From Brachypodium distachyon (taxonomy: Eukaryota > Streptophyta > Magnoliopsida > Poales > Poaceae), in contig NC_016131.3 in the NCBI RefSeq assembly GCF_000005505.3, positions 9,011,501-9,075,500 on the forward strand: a stretch of 64,000 nucleotides of DNA. Reading direction: 5' to 3'. The notes beneath the pieces were generated by a model. It was given only the letters and a program-made list of their open reading frames with translations. It was not told the origin of the DNA and did not search any database. This document shows, piece after piece, positions 19,985 through 29,700 of the stretch. The position numbers and the translations under genes were made by a program. Position 1 is the first letter of the stretch, and every line of letters begins with the position of its first letter.

Positions 19985-20740
19985 GGTAGTGCATGCCATT
20001 AGCGCCCAGCGCCGACGGGTGCACTGCCGTCGCACCCTTGCCGCATCCCTCCACCGAGCCCACTCCGAGGGGTGCCACGGAGACACGGTGGTGGTGCATC
20101 CCGCCCGCGCTCAGCGCCGGCGGGTGCACTGCCACCGTGTCCCTGCCCCACCTCCTCTAGTGAGCGGCTTCGGGGCAAGGGCTGCCGTGGAAGCACTCTG
20201 GTGGTGCATTCCATCAGCGCTCGGCGCTGACGGGTGCACTGCCGCAGTGCTCCCGCCACACCCCTCCAGAGGGTATCTCCGCAAGGAGCGAGGGTTGCCG
20301 CGGTGACACTATGGTAGTGCATGCCATCGGCGCTCAGCGCCGACGGATGCACTACTGTAGTGTCCCTGCCGCACCCCTCCAGAGGGCGCCTCCAGAGGCG
20401 AGGATCGTCGCGAGGACACTGTGATGGCGCCGGTGCCGGCGTTCGCCGTTCGCTCCGGCCCACCACAGCGTCCCCGTTGCGCCCCTCAGGTACTTTTTTC
20501 CAGAAGCAGCGAGGGCTGCTGCGGGGACGTCGTGATGTCTTCGCCACCCGCGTTCGCCGTTGGTGGCAAGGAAGTCACGACGTCCCTACTGCACCCCTCG
20601 GAACAGGTTCCTCCGAAAGCAAGGGCTCTTCCAAAGGTGAGGGTTGCTGCGGAGACACGGCGGTAGCATCGTCGTCGGCACTTGTCGCCGGCAACAATCC
20701 TACCGCGGCGTTCCCGCCGCATCCCTCAAACAGGCTTTCT
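19985..20740. repeat. Imperfect ~110-bp tandem repeat array inside the Tat element
   Basis: About seven diverged copies. Recognisable starts, GT(A/G)GTGCAT, lie at 19986, 20091, 20201 and 20314 (spacings 105, 110, 113). More diverged copies start near 20421, 20531 and 20659. The first four units share a palindromic core GCGCTCAGCGCCGACGGGTGCACT flanked by GTGCAT, able to fold as a hairpin. Many units end with CTCCAGAGG or a similar block. Confidence 0.8.
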
Positions 20741-22769
20741 CAAGGGCGATGTACCAGGCGTACACCTCCGGCAAGCGTACCGAGCACGTGACCGAACGAA
20801 AAGCTAAGTGCTTGAACCTGAACGATGAACTTTTTGAGAACTAAACGTAACTGAACGCTACCTCGTTAAGTGTGACTCCGAAACCCGCGTGTGGCTGGGG
20901 TGTTAGAAGGATGCTTGCGGGGGGAGTGCGCTCCCCGTGCGGCTTCCGGGTCCGTCCCGGGAGGGCATGGCTTGGAGTAGTTACCCCGCAAGCGCAGTGG
21001 CTCAGCGTTGCTGCTTGGTCCCAGGTTGGCACTGCGGGTCCGTCCCGGGTCCCTAGTCTGGTCAAGAGTGAGGCGTGCGAGTCCCCGACAACACAAAGCA
21101 CAACACACAACGGCTGAGGGATCCACCTCGCGAGGCAGCCCCGGGAACTAGGAACAAGGGTTAAGCAGAACTAAAAGCCGGATCAACTAAGTAGCGAATG
21201 ATTACATGAACTAATGAAAATGTAATTGTTCGAACAGCGCAAAGCGCCATACTTGCAGGACGAAAACAAAGGAAGATAAACAAGAAAAGCAACAAGGGCC
21301 AACAGGAGGCTGCGGCAACTAGTTGCCGGCGTCATCCGCCGGGGGCTCCGGGGATGGCTCGGGATCCGGCTTCCTTGCATCCGCTCGACCATCTCGTCGA
21401 CAAACCCACTCACTGCCTGAGTGTGGGTGGGCGCAGTTGGCAACCTCGTTGGCGCCAAACTTGGCGATCCTAACATCGAGCGCCCCGAACTTCCCCACCA
21501 AGTCGGAGAAGAACGGGATCAGCGTGGAGACGTCCGTGCCGTCCACCTCTGCGGCCTGCAGCTCGAACCTGGGCAGCAGGTCGCGCAGTGCCTGGGCGAT
21601 CTTGAGCAGCTTCTCGGTCTCCAGTTGCCGCTGCCCGATCAGCGTGTCGTGGTGGAGCCGGGTGTCGTGCGCAGCCTTCTTGGCCTTGCGGAGGCGGCTC
21701 GCCAGTGTCGCGAGCTCCGCGGCCTTGGTCGCACCGTCCTCACTAGCCTTGGCGAGCTCTTCCCGGACAGTGGCCAGCTCAGTCTCGAGCCAGGCCGCCT
21801 TGTCCTTGGCGGCATTGAGCTGGAGTTAGTGTCGGGCTGCCGCGTCCACCGCACTTTTGGTGGCCTTGATCTGCACCTCCAGCTTGACGCGCAGGCCTTG
21901 GATCTCGCCGCGATAGTTGGCGATCAGATCGATCTTCTCGTCGCTCCGAGCTTGGGCTACAGCGAGCACCTCGGCGTGCTCCTTCTTGGTTTCCGCTTGA
22001 GCCACCACCAGCGAGTCCAGAGCTCCCTGGAGCCCGGCGTGCTGAGCCTCCAGTCGCCGGTAGAGCTCTTCTTCCGGGACGACCGGTGTGTTAGCATCCT
22101 CTAAGGTTTCCTGGGCAAGGCATGCCTCCTCCTTGGCGAGGCGCGTCTCCTCTCGCAATCGGGAGAGCTCTTGCCGCTCCTTCTCCACGGCTTGCCGCAG
22201 CTCGCCAAGCTGGCTCTTGGCGATCGCATGATGCTCCCTCACATCGTTGAAGGAGGTGACGAAGGCCAGTTGCTGTTCCTTGACGGCGTCAAGGAACCGG
22301 TGCCCCCGGTCGAAGACGCACGGATCCCAGGTGATGGGATTCCAAGCCACCCCGGCAAGGGTGCCGAGGTCGGTGTCGAAGGTAGCGGCCGACGACGATG
22401 AGGCCCCCGCCGCTACTGTATAGATGGGCGGGGGGTCGTCCGCTTGCAGCGGAGCGTCCTGCCACTCCTCCCCGGCAACCTCCCCCTCACCCGCGCCCGG
22501 GGACTGCGGGTTTGATGAGGTTGCCGCGCCCCCGGCAGGGGCCGCCCCCTGCTGGGTGGCGACAGAATCCGCGCCGGCGGCGTCTACGGCCGTTGGCGCG
22601 CCGCCGGACGCCGTTCCTGTGGCGGCGGTGGTCGCAGCTGCCGTTGCGGCCGGCGCAGCAGGGCTTGGCGTAGGGGCTACCTCCGGCCCCTCCGCCATCT
22701 CCGTAACCTCAACTTCGGGGTTGAGGTCAACCACCGTAGCGCCCGCTTCCGGTGCGGGCGCGCTTGGGC

Positions 22770-22847
22770 CTACAACAGCGAGAAGGTTGAGAAGCATGAA
22801 GCTAAACGAATTGCCCGGAGACAGACACGGGGGCTCAGGACGGTTAC
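22770..22847 (-). other. Predicted intron of the antisense gene (GT-AG)
   Basis: On the minus strand the donor is GCAAG|GTAACC and the acceptor TTCTCGCTGTTGTAG|GCCC. The intron is 78 bp with a pyrimidine-rich 3' end. Confidence 0.6.
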
Positions 22848-22940
22848 CTTGCGGGGCCACTGGGCCTGCGGGAGGAGCATCCCCCTCCTCCTTTGTCCCG
22901 GCGAGGGTCTCCGGGAAGTTTGCTGCGGGCGAAGCGTCGC

Positions 22941-23015
22941 CTACGAAGAGAAGGTACGGTTACGTGATTAATTGACAATTGAAAATGTAGGAAAGGAGGC
23001 AGGAAGGAGCTGTAC
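22941..23015 (-). other. Predicted intron of the antisense gene (GT-AG)
   Basis: On the minus strand the donor is CAACAG|GTACAGC and the acceptor CTTCTCTTCGTAG|GCGACG. It is 75 bp and locally AT-rich inside an otherwise very GC-rich region, which is the typical look of a real plant intron. Confidence 0.65.
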
Positions 23016-24761
23016 CTGTTGCCGGCGCCGCCTCCGTTGGGGCTGGGTCACCGGCAGGTGCGATGGCGGCACCGCGGGCCCCTGTGCCGGCCGGGTCGGC
23101 AGAGCTGCCGGCGTCCGCGCGCGCCTTCTTGCTCGGTGCGGCAGGCGGGGAGACGTCTCTCCCCCTCTTGCTGGCGCTTGCCGACGAATCGGCCTTTGGG
23201 GGGTTGCGCCGGAGCGCGAAGCCCCGGAAGACCTCCCGAGCAGGCGGGGCCGTGGGTGCTCGTGGGGTTGCCGCGGCCCGGGGCACCGCAGGCACCGACG
23301 ACGAGGCCGCCGAGACGAAGGGGGCCGTCGCCGGTGTGGCTGCCGTCGCGGCGTCGATAGCTGCTGTTGAGGTAGCCGCCGCCGGGCCGCTAGCGGGGGG
23401 GTCACCGCCGTGGCTTCGGCAACTGCCATGGGTGTGGTCGCCGCCGAGGTGCCGGCGGACGCCCCTAGGGCGGCTGCCGCCGTGGAGCTGGGAGCCGCCG
23501 CTGGGCGGATGCCGCCGCAGCCACCGTGGAGGTCGCTGCGGCCGCCGCGTGCGCCCTTGATCTTCGCACGATCAAGGGCGCGTCGTCGCTGTCCTCCTCC
23601 TCGTCGTCCACGGGGACGACCACCTGGGACGCGGCAGGCTGGCCCGCCTCGTCGTCCGAAGACCGAAGGGACGACCAGCTTACCTCTGACTCACCCCCGC
23701 TCTCCTCAAGCACCTGCTTCCCGCGAGGTGCCAGCGGGGGAGCGTGCAGGGTCCGAGTGGGGGAGCCGTCCATCAATCCCCACTCGTTGCAGGACAGGAA
23801 GGAGGCGACAATGTCGTTCAGCCCCTGAACGCCGGCATCGAGGGAGATAACCCCCGGCAGGAACCCAGTAGCGGGAAGGTCCTCGTCGGAGATCCCTTTC
23901 ACCCACACCTGGAGGGATTCCCGGTCCACGCCCTCGCGATGGAGGCGTGTCCTGTCTCCGTGCCCCGTGTACATCCACGCGGGCCGGGAGCGCAGTTGGA
24001 GCGGCGCGACGCGCCACGTCAACATCGGTGAGCCCTGCCAGCCGCAAAGCCTTGATCTTCTCCACGTTTGGTAGGAGATCGGCGTCGCGGTGGTACCGGT
24101 CCCGCCAGCCGTTGTGGGGTTGCAGCAGCTCGGTGGGCGAAAGGATGAACTCCTCGGGGTCTTCTACCCGGACCCAGCACCAGTCGCCCCGCCACTCCTT
24201 CTCGATCTTCTTCTCCGACCGGACGATGAACTCAGACTTCATCCGGTCGCGGGCGCGGAACACCACCCCAGACGACATCGCATTCGCATTATCGATCCGG
24301 GGGTAGAAGTAATGCCGGAACAGTGCCACCGACGGCATTACCCTGACGAATGCTTCGCAGAGGAACTGGAAGGTGGCGAGGAGGTAGAGGGACATGGGGT
24401 GGAGTTGTGCCACCCGCAGCTGGTATGACTCCATAAGCGCGTGGAGGAACAGGGAGAACAGCGGCACCAACCCGGTGAGGATGAAGCGCCCGAACACCCG
24501 GAAGTCGTTTTCCGGGTGGTCGGCGCCCGCGGGGAAGATCAGGGTCTTCCCGTGCTCGTTGAACCCGGAGGCGACGGCGTGCCGAATCTTGGCCAGCGCC
24601 TCGCCCATGTAACCGGGCCGGTAGAAGGCGAGCGTGGCCCTCATCGCCCGCTTCTTCTGGTCTTTGTCGGCGGCGGCCTTGGCGGCCGCCTCGCTCTTGC
24701 TGGTCGCCAGTCTCTTCGAGGCCTTCCCTTCCTTTCCCTTCCTTGTGGTGGGGGGCGCCAT

Positions 24762-25151
24762 GGGGAGCGGGGGCGGGGGCTAGCAGAGCTTTTGGGCGAA
24801 GAAGATGGAAGACGAAGGCTGGGGAGCAAAGTGTTTTCCCCTCGCTACAACAGTAAAAGCTTTAACACCCCGCCGTTTGGTAACGGCCGGTTCTGCCCCC
24901 TACGGGCGCGCTAGGATAATTGCTAATCAAAAGGATAATGCGAAGAGTGGCCTTAACTTCCCTGTTTAAGAGGGAGGTTACAGCGGAAATCTCGCACCCA
25001 CTACTCCGTCCGTAACGGCGGGGTACGTGGGACGGCGAAGAGACGCGGGCCCGAGGCGAGTCGGGACGCGTCGGTTGGGGCGTAGCCCGGCAATCAACCG
25101 GGGAAAAGTTCGTCCGGGAACAGGTGTTGCCGGCCCACGCCTGGGGGCTAC
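24762..25151. other. Region between the antisense gene start and the 3' LTR
   Basis: No gene. It would hold the antisense promoter and, at its right end, a purine-rich stretch (CCTGGGGGCTACTG, about 25138-25153) that is the candidate polypurine tract next to the LTR. Confidence 0.5.
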
Positions 25152-26081
25152 TGTCGCACCAGTGGCACCCGAGGTACCATCGTTGCACGATTCGTGGGTC
25201 GCATCGCTGGGTTCTCGGGAGGATCCCACCCCGGGCAGCAACGTATAGGCTGCCCGGCAAGCTACCAGCCCGGAAGGGCTAGCGGGGCTTCGGGGAATAT
25301 TCTCGCCTGGGCACCTCGCGGGAAGGCACTTGCCGGGAGGAGGTGTTCCCGGGCGCAGGTTCCCGCTGTGAGGGTGGGGCCGAGCGAGCAGAGCAGCGAC
25401 GCCACGTGGGCGCGCGACAGGTGCCCAGTGTGCAGTTTTGCCAGGGCAAGGAGTGGCACACGGCGCATTTAATGAGCCGACAGGAGGAGCGTTACTCGTC
25501 TAGTCAGGCGAACAGTGGCTGTCCAGTCCTATTTTTTAGGCCTTAGACCCCTAGCCGCGGGGTTGGCGCTCATGCATGCATGCATGCCAGCGCACCGAGG
25601 AGGAACTGCCCAAGCTCCTTGCTCGCCACTTGTAGATCATGCACCGTGGCACCTTTGGTATCCCCTTGGGTATAAAAGGAGGACCTCCGCCAACGGTCAA
25701 AGGGTCCGTTTTCTGGTCGGTTTTTGTTGAGTTCGTTCGCTCGTTCGTTGAGCCGACTCGTAGTGCAACACTGGCAATAGCCTGAAGTAGAAGAGAACAC
25801 TTAGCCAAAAGAGACCACCCGGGGGGCTTTCCCCGGCAACCTGTAAACAGCCAATTTCTTAGTAATACAAGCTCAGACAAGCAGGACGTAAGGTTTTACA
25901 CCGCAAGGTGGCCCGAACCTGGGTAAAAAGCGTGTGCATGTGGCCTTGATAGTGTTCTCGATGCGTTCTTACGCTTCGCATTGGCCCCGCCGGCGATCGC
26001 CGGAGCAATCCCCGTAGCCCACTGCCAAACCTAAAAAAGGGGTGCCCACGCTCCCCGGTGTCGGAGCCCCGTGCGACGACA
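25152..26081 (+). repeat. 3' LTR, complete (about 930 bp)
   Basis: Begins TGTCGCACC and ends GGTGCGACGACA-like (GTGCGACGACA), giving short inverted ends TGTCG/CGACA. Its last 355 bp match the 5' LTR remnant. It contains a TATA box (TATAAAAGGAGG, from 25671), a run of CATGCATGCATGC near 25571, and GTTCGTTCGCTCGTTCGTTG repeats near 25731. Confidence 0.85.
25671..25680 (+). promoter_or_regulatory. LTR TATA box
   Basis: TATAAAAGGA in the expected U3 position of the 3' LTR. The 5' LTR lacks this region, so the element has no intact upstream promoter. Confidence 0.65.
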
Positions 26082-26290
26082 CGGACGCCGTCCCGGAGCC
26101 TCGAGGAACATCAAGACGGAGCAGCCGTGGCCTCCGCCGAGAGCACACCGGTATTGAGCTCCGAGACGAGCCGCTTGAACGGGGCCATGTCGTGGTCAGC
26201 GTCCCCTGCCAGGCTCGCGGTGCCCGCACCCTGACAGTCCGCGACCACAAGGCGCACTCCTCTGGCCAGAGCTTCCTCGAAGCAGTCTAT
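26082..26290 (-). other. Internal MULE segment, possible captured gene fragment
   Basis: A ~210-bp GC-rich piece between the Gypsy 3' LTR and the right MULE arm. It reads openly on the minus strand (for example ADCQGAGTASLAGDADHDMA followed by FKRLVSELNTGVLSAEA) until a stop near 26110. I do not recognise the protein. Pack-MULEs carry such host fragments, so capture is plausible but unproven. Confidence 0.4.
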
Positions 26291-26299
26291 GGCGACAAC

Positions 26300-26524
26300 A
26301 CCCCTGGCCAGACACGGTGGATGCTTTGGGCCAGCGTGGTGCCGACGTGGACCTGACATGTGGGCTCCCATGTCAGTTTTACCATCAAAACACGATAAAG
26401 AGCTAAATTAGTGCACGGGAGTTCAACGGACCGAGAAAATGGTGGTAATTTGAAAAAAAAACTAAAAAAAAGGTGGTTTTCCTAGACATGTGCCCCAAAT
26501 GTGATGGTTTTAAGTAATTTTCTC
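26300..26524 (-). repeat. MULE right terminal inverted repeat
   Basis: Inverse copy of 12605-12823, ending GGTTTTAAGTAATTTTCTC. It is followed by the target duplication TTTTAACACT. Confidence 0.85.
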
Positions 26525-26534
26525 TTTTAACACT

Positions 26535-26787
26535 TGGAAAGTTGGATCATTCCTCATACAGAAGTCATGAAGAGTATACACTAACTCAAAGATGAAACCT
26601 GTGTTTTCTCAGCACTCGTTTGTTTCTCCTGTCTCTATCACCAAATCTTTTGGCAGAAGTATGCATACAATTCAGTTTCTGAAAGATGTAACCATATTAC
26701 CAAAATTGTGCGGTGTTGCCACCGAATGTCTAACAAGGAGGTATATTCACATGGAACTTATCTCCAGCATTTTGCAGAGTTTTACAG
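26535..26787 (-). other. VIH 3' UTR / downstream flank
   Basis: An AT-rich stretch between the VIH stop codon and the MULE insertion. It must hold the VIH polyadenylation region, so the MULE landed within ~265 bp of the stop codon. Confidence 0.5.
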
Positions 26788-29700
26788 CTACTTGCCATTG
26801 GTCACACCCTTGTGAAAAGGCCAGAAACTAGCCAGCCGTTCAAGCACGCCAGCACCTTTGGAGAAGTATCCTAAGGCTTGTGGTGGCGCAGCTGGGGGGA
26901 AGTCCTCAGGGGGCATGGCGAATGGCCGCACCATCTTCTCAAACTTGTCCAGTGTCAAGCAAGAACCAACTTCCTGCAGTCTCTCGGGTCCCATTATCGG
27001 CAGGGTGTGCTCCTGGAGCAATGGAGAAGTTTCGCTAGTTTTGTCCTGAACAAATATACATTGATCCCCACTTGTAAATCTCGAATTCATCAAGTAACAT
27101 GCAAATGCAGACTGTTATGTGCTATTAAGGGAAGATGTGGGTGAGTACCTCTAAAGGACTGAGATCAGCGCCACGACTGAACGTCATCTCGATCCTGAAC
27201 CTTTTCTCGTCTTCTAAAGGAACCTGCAGATAGTAATTTTTGCAAGCAGATTAACAGGGGCATCAGAAATTTACAAGAATTATATGCATAGCCCACAAAT
27301 AGGCCAAGGCTTTTAACCTGCAAAAATGGTCGGATTGTACAGAAGGCTGGGGAGGCCACTACTTAGCCGCGTAATTATTATCTACCTTGTTGATTGAAAG
27401 TCGCTCCACAATCAAGGACTCCGTAGTTAATAGAAAAGTTATTAGATAATTTTTGACGATATTTCCAAAATAACGCAATTCTAACTTATTTTGGAAAAGT
27501 AACTTTATTTAAAAATAAACACTTTCTTGTGGTGTTCGTGTTTGCTCTTTCTTAGGCCTGTACATAACTTCTCTGTCTAGCAATGTATCAACATACAAAG
27601 CTTTTTGCGTTTTCTAACAAAATACTTTTCAGATAAATGACTTGCCTACTATGCTATTCCTTGTGAGAGGTAACCAGCAGTACAGAAATACAGACAAATA
27701 TTAAGATACTTAGGTACACAAATAAGCACAAACCCTGTAGAGAAAACAGACAGACTCAAAAGTAAATGATGGAAGGACACACCAGTTCAGTAGGGGAAAT
27801 AACAAATACTCCCTCCGTTCCAAAATGTAGGGCCTATAACTTTTGCTAACTGTCAAAGTTTCTAAACTTTGACCAACCATATACCAAAGCATATCAACAT
27901 CTACGGTGTCAAATGAGTATCATCAGATACATTGTAAAATATATTTCAAAGTACATTGGTTTGACACCGTACATGTTGATACTTTTTGCTATAAACTTGG
28001 TCAAACTTTTTAAAATTTGACAGTCAACAAAAATTAATACGCCCTACATTTTGAAACAGAGGGAGTAGTATGTCACTTGACATAATCAATAGACGTGCTG
28101 ACGCAAAATTTCATAAACTGATGAAATACAGAGATCCCAGTATCGTAAATTTTAATGGCAGATATGTTATAATTTTAACCATGAGTAGGGAATAAGAAAT
28201 ATCCAATTGCATCGGATGCTATATAAAATCACCACGGTTTTGAAAGATATCCATACCTCTGTATTTTCAAACATTCTAAGCACGATGTTGCTCATGTAAT
28301 CGAGCTCCCTGGTTCTATGTAGTCGGTCCAAAGTACTTTGGCAAACAAGGCTATCCTCTCCTTGTAGAGACTCATCCAAATTGCAATACCGAAGGACATT
28401 CATCAATGAGTGTATATGAGATTCCTGGTGGAGATATTGCACATGTCATCACTTGGACTTACAAAATGATCAGAAGAACACAAAAATAGAAGTGCTCTGA
28501 TGTACCGATGTGAAATAAAGCCGTGTGCGGACATGTCGATCAGGTGTCTTCACGTTCGCATACCTGAAGTACATGAGAAACATAAAATTTACATGCAAAT
28601 CAACAGAAACTTTAATGTTGCAGTGATCAGAAAAACATGCACGTACTTAGGATCTAAGCGGTATTTAGTTTCTCTATCATCTTCATCTTCTTGGTCCATT
28701 GACTTTTCACTTGTGGTGCTAGATCTCCTTCCATCCTCATTTCTAAGTTGAATCTTTTGCTGGTGCTCTAATTCTTTTGTTGGTAGGAATATAGCTTCAT
28801 CCTCAGTAAAATTTGGATCGGCGACACAAATAGCTTCTTCACGAGTGTTCCGTAGATCAATTAGAACTTTTCCCATTAACCGGCGTGCTATCTAGAAAAT
28901 CCAACAAAAGTGAAGACTCATAAATAATTTATCGTTTGGTAATATCCTATGTGTATACAATGTTTATAACAAACAAAAATGGTGGCATCTTGCTGGACAA
29001 CAAACCTTTGAGCCAATTTTTAGTTTTTGTGCTGGGTTGATGCCGTACTCGTTTGGAATAACACCATCAGCAAGAAGCTACAAGAATAGTGTTAGATAAG
29101 CTTTGACAAACATGGAAAATGTTCCAGAGAACTAATCAACACAAACAAACTATAAGCAAGTTTCAAACTACAATACTGGTATATGGATTTTTATTTTAAA
29201 AAATTCAAATCATCAGCCTGAAATAATGAAGGTATGGACACGATAAGTAGAGCTTTTAACCGCTCAATCGACCCACTCACATACATTTCTTGTAAGATTA
29301 GAACTGAATGCCGTACGACAGATCTAAGAGAAGCAATGCTCAAACATAGCGAGTCTTCCTCCCAGATCACTTAAATGGCAGAATTGTATAATCCATTTAC
29401 TTCGAATTTGTGTTTTGACATTTAGAAACACTCGTATAGTCCTGTGATCATGGTTGAATTCAAGATTCAACAAAAGTCTCTAGTAAGAGTGCAAAGCTCT
29501 ATGCAAACAGATGATACGATAGCATGCCTTTCCCAAGCTTGTGGCTAAAAGTCTAGGAATTAATAGTTCTATGAAATGATATCCCCAAAGCTTTGGCGGT
29601 CCTATTTACTCTTTTTTTGTACCAAAATAATGTCGCCATGTGTTATACATGCAAAAATATATGCTTAATCAATATAACTTTGTAATGACTCGAGAAGACA

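Larger units (their letters stand above)
21319..24761 (-). pseudogene. Antisense gene of the Tat element (putative gypsy-type transposon protein, PF04195-like), with introns
   Basis: Starts MAPPTTRKGKEGKASK at 24761. The first ~250 aa carry the plant 'putative gypsy type transposon' domain (FGRFILTGLVPLFSLFLHAL, HPMSLYLLATFQFLCEAFVR, FRHYFYPR). A frameshift near 24020 moves the coding into another frame (VWVKGISDEDLPATGFLPGV). It continues through acidic and Ala/Pro-rich linkers (EEEDSDDAP) and ends in a long coiled coil (QAVEKERQELSRLREETRLA) to a stop at 21319. Two short introns with plant-like borders are visible: 22941-23015 and 22770-22847 (both GT...AG on the minus strand). A premature TAA lies near 21828. 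Such antisense ORFs are known from Grande-like elements; their function is unknown. Confidence 0.72.
12838..26081 (+). mobile_element. Ty3/Gypsy retrotransposon, Tat lineage, decayed
   Basis: The order is truncated 5' LTR, PBS region, gag, protease, RT, RNase H, a second archaeal-type RNase H, integrase, a tandem array, an antisense gene, and a complete 3' LTR. The second RNase H after the RT/RNase H block, the tandem array downstream of pol, and the antisense ORF of the 'putative gypsy type transposon' family (PF04195) together point to the Tat group (Grande/RIRE2/Retand-like). Several frameshifts, stops and a gag deletion make it non-autonomous. The coding strand of gag-pol is plus. Confidence 0.88.
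12594..26534. mobile_element. Large MULE-bounded unit (10-bp TSD) containing a nested Tat-type Gypsy element
   Basis: The left terminal inverted repeat (12605 to about 12823) and the right one (about 26300 to 26524) are ~220 bp each and clearly homologous in inverse orientation. Both start GAGAAAATTACTTAAAACC and share CACATTTGGGGCA, the CACTAATTT block, GTTTTGA, and CCACCGTGTC at the inner edge. The direct repeat TTTTAACACT flanks them (12594-12603 and 26525-26534). Long TIRs plus a 10-bp duplication define a MULE. Between the arms lie the Tat Gypsy element (about 12838-26081) and a ~210-bp leftover (26082-26290) that is neither TIR nor LTR. No MULE transposase is seen. Confidence 0.82.

Noticed and set aside
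23019..24914. Several plus-strand frames (up to 183 aa) opposite the Tat antisense gene
   Set aside because: GC-rich shadows; the minus-strand frames carry the recognisable domain and the intron borders.
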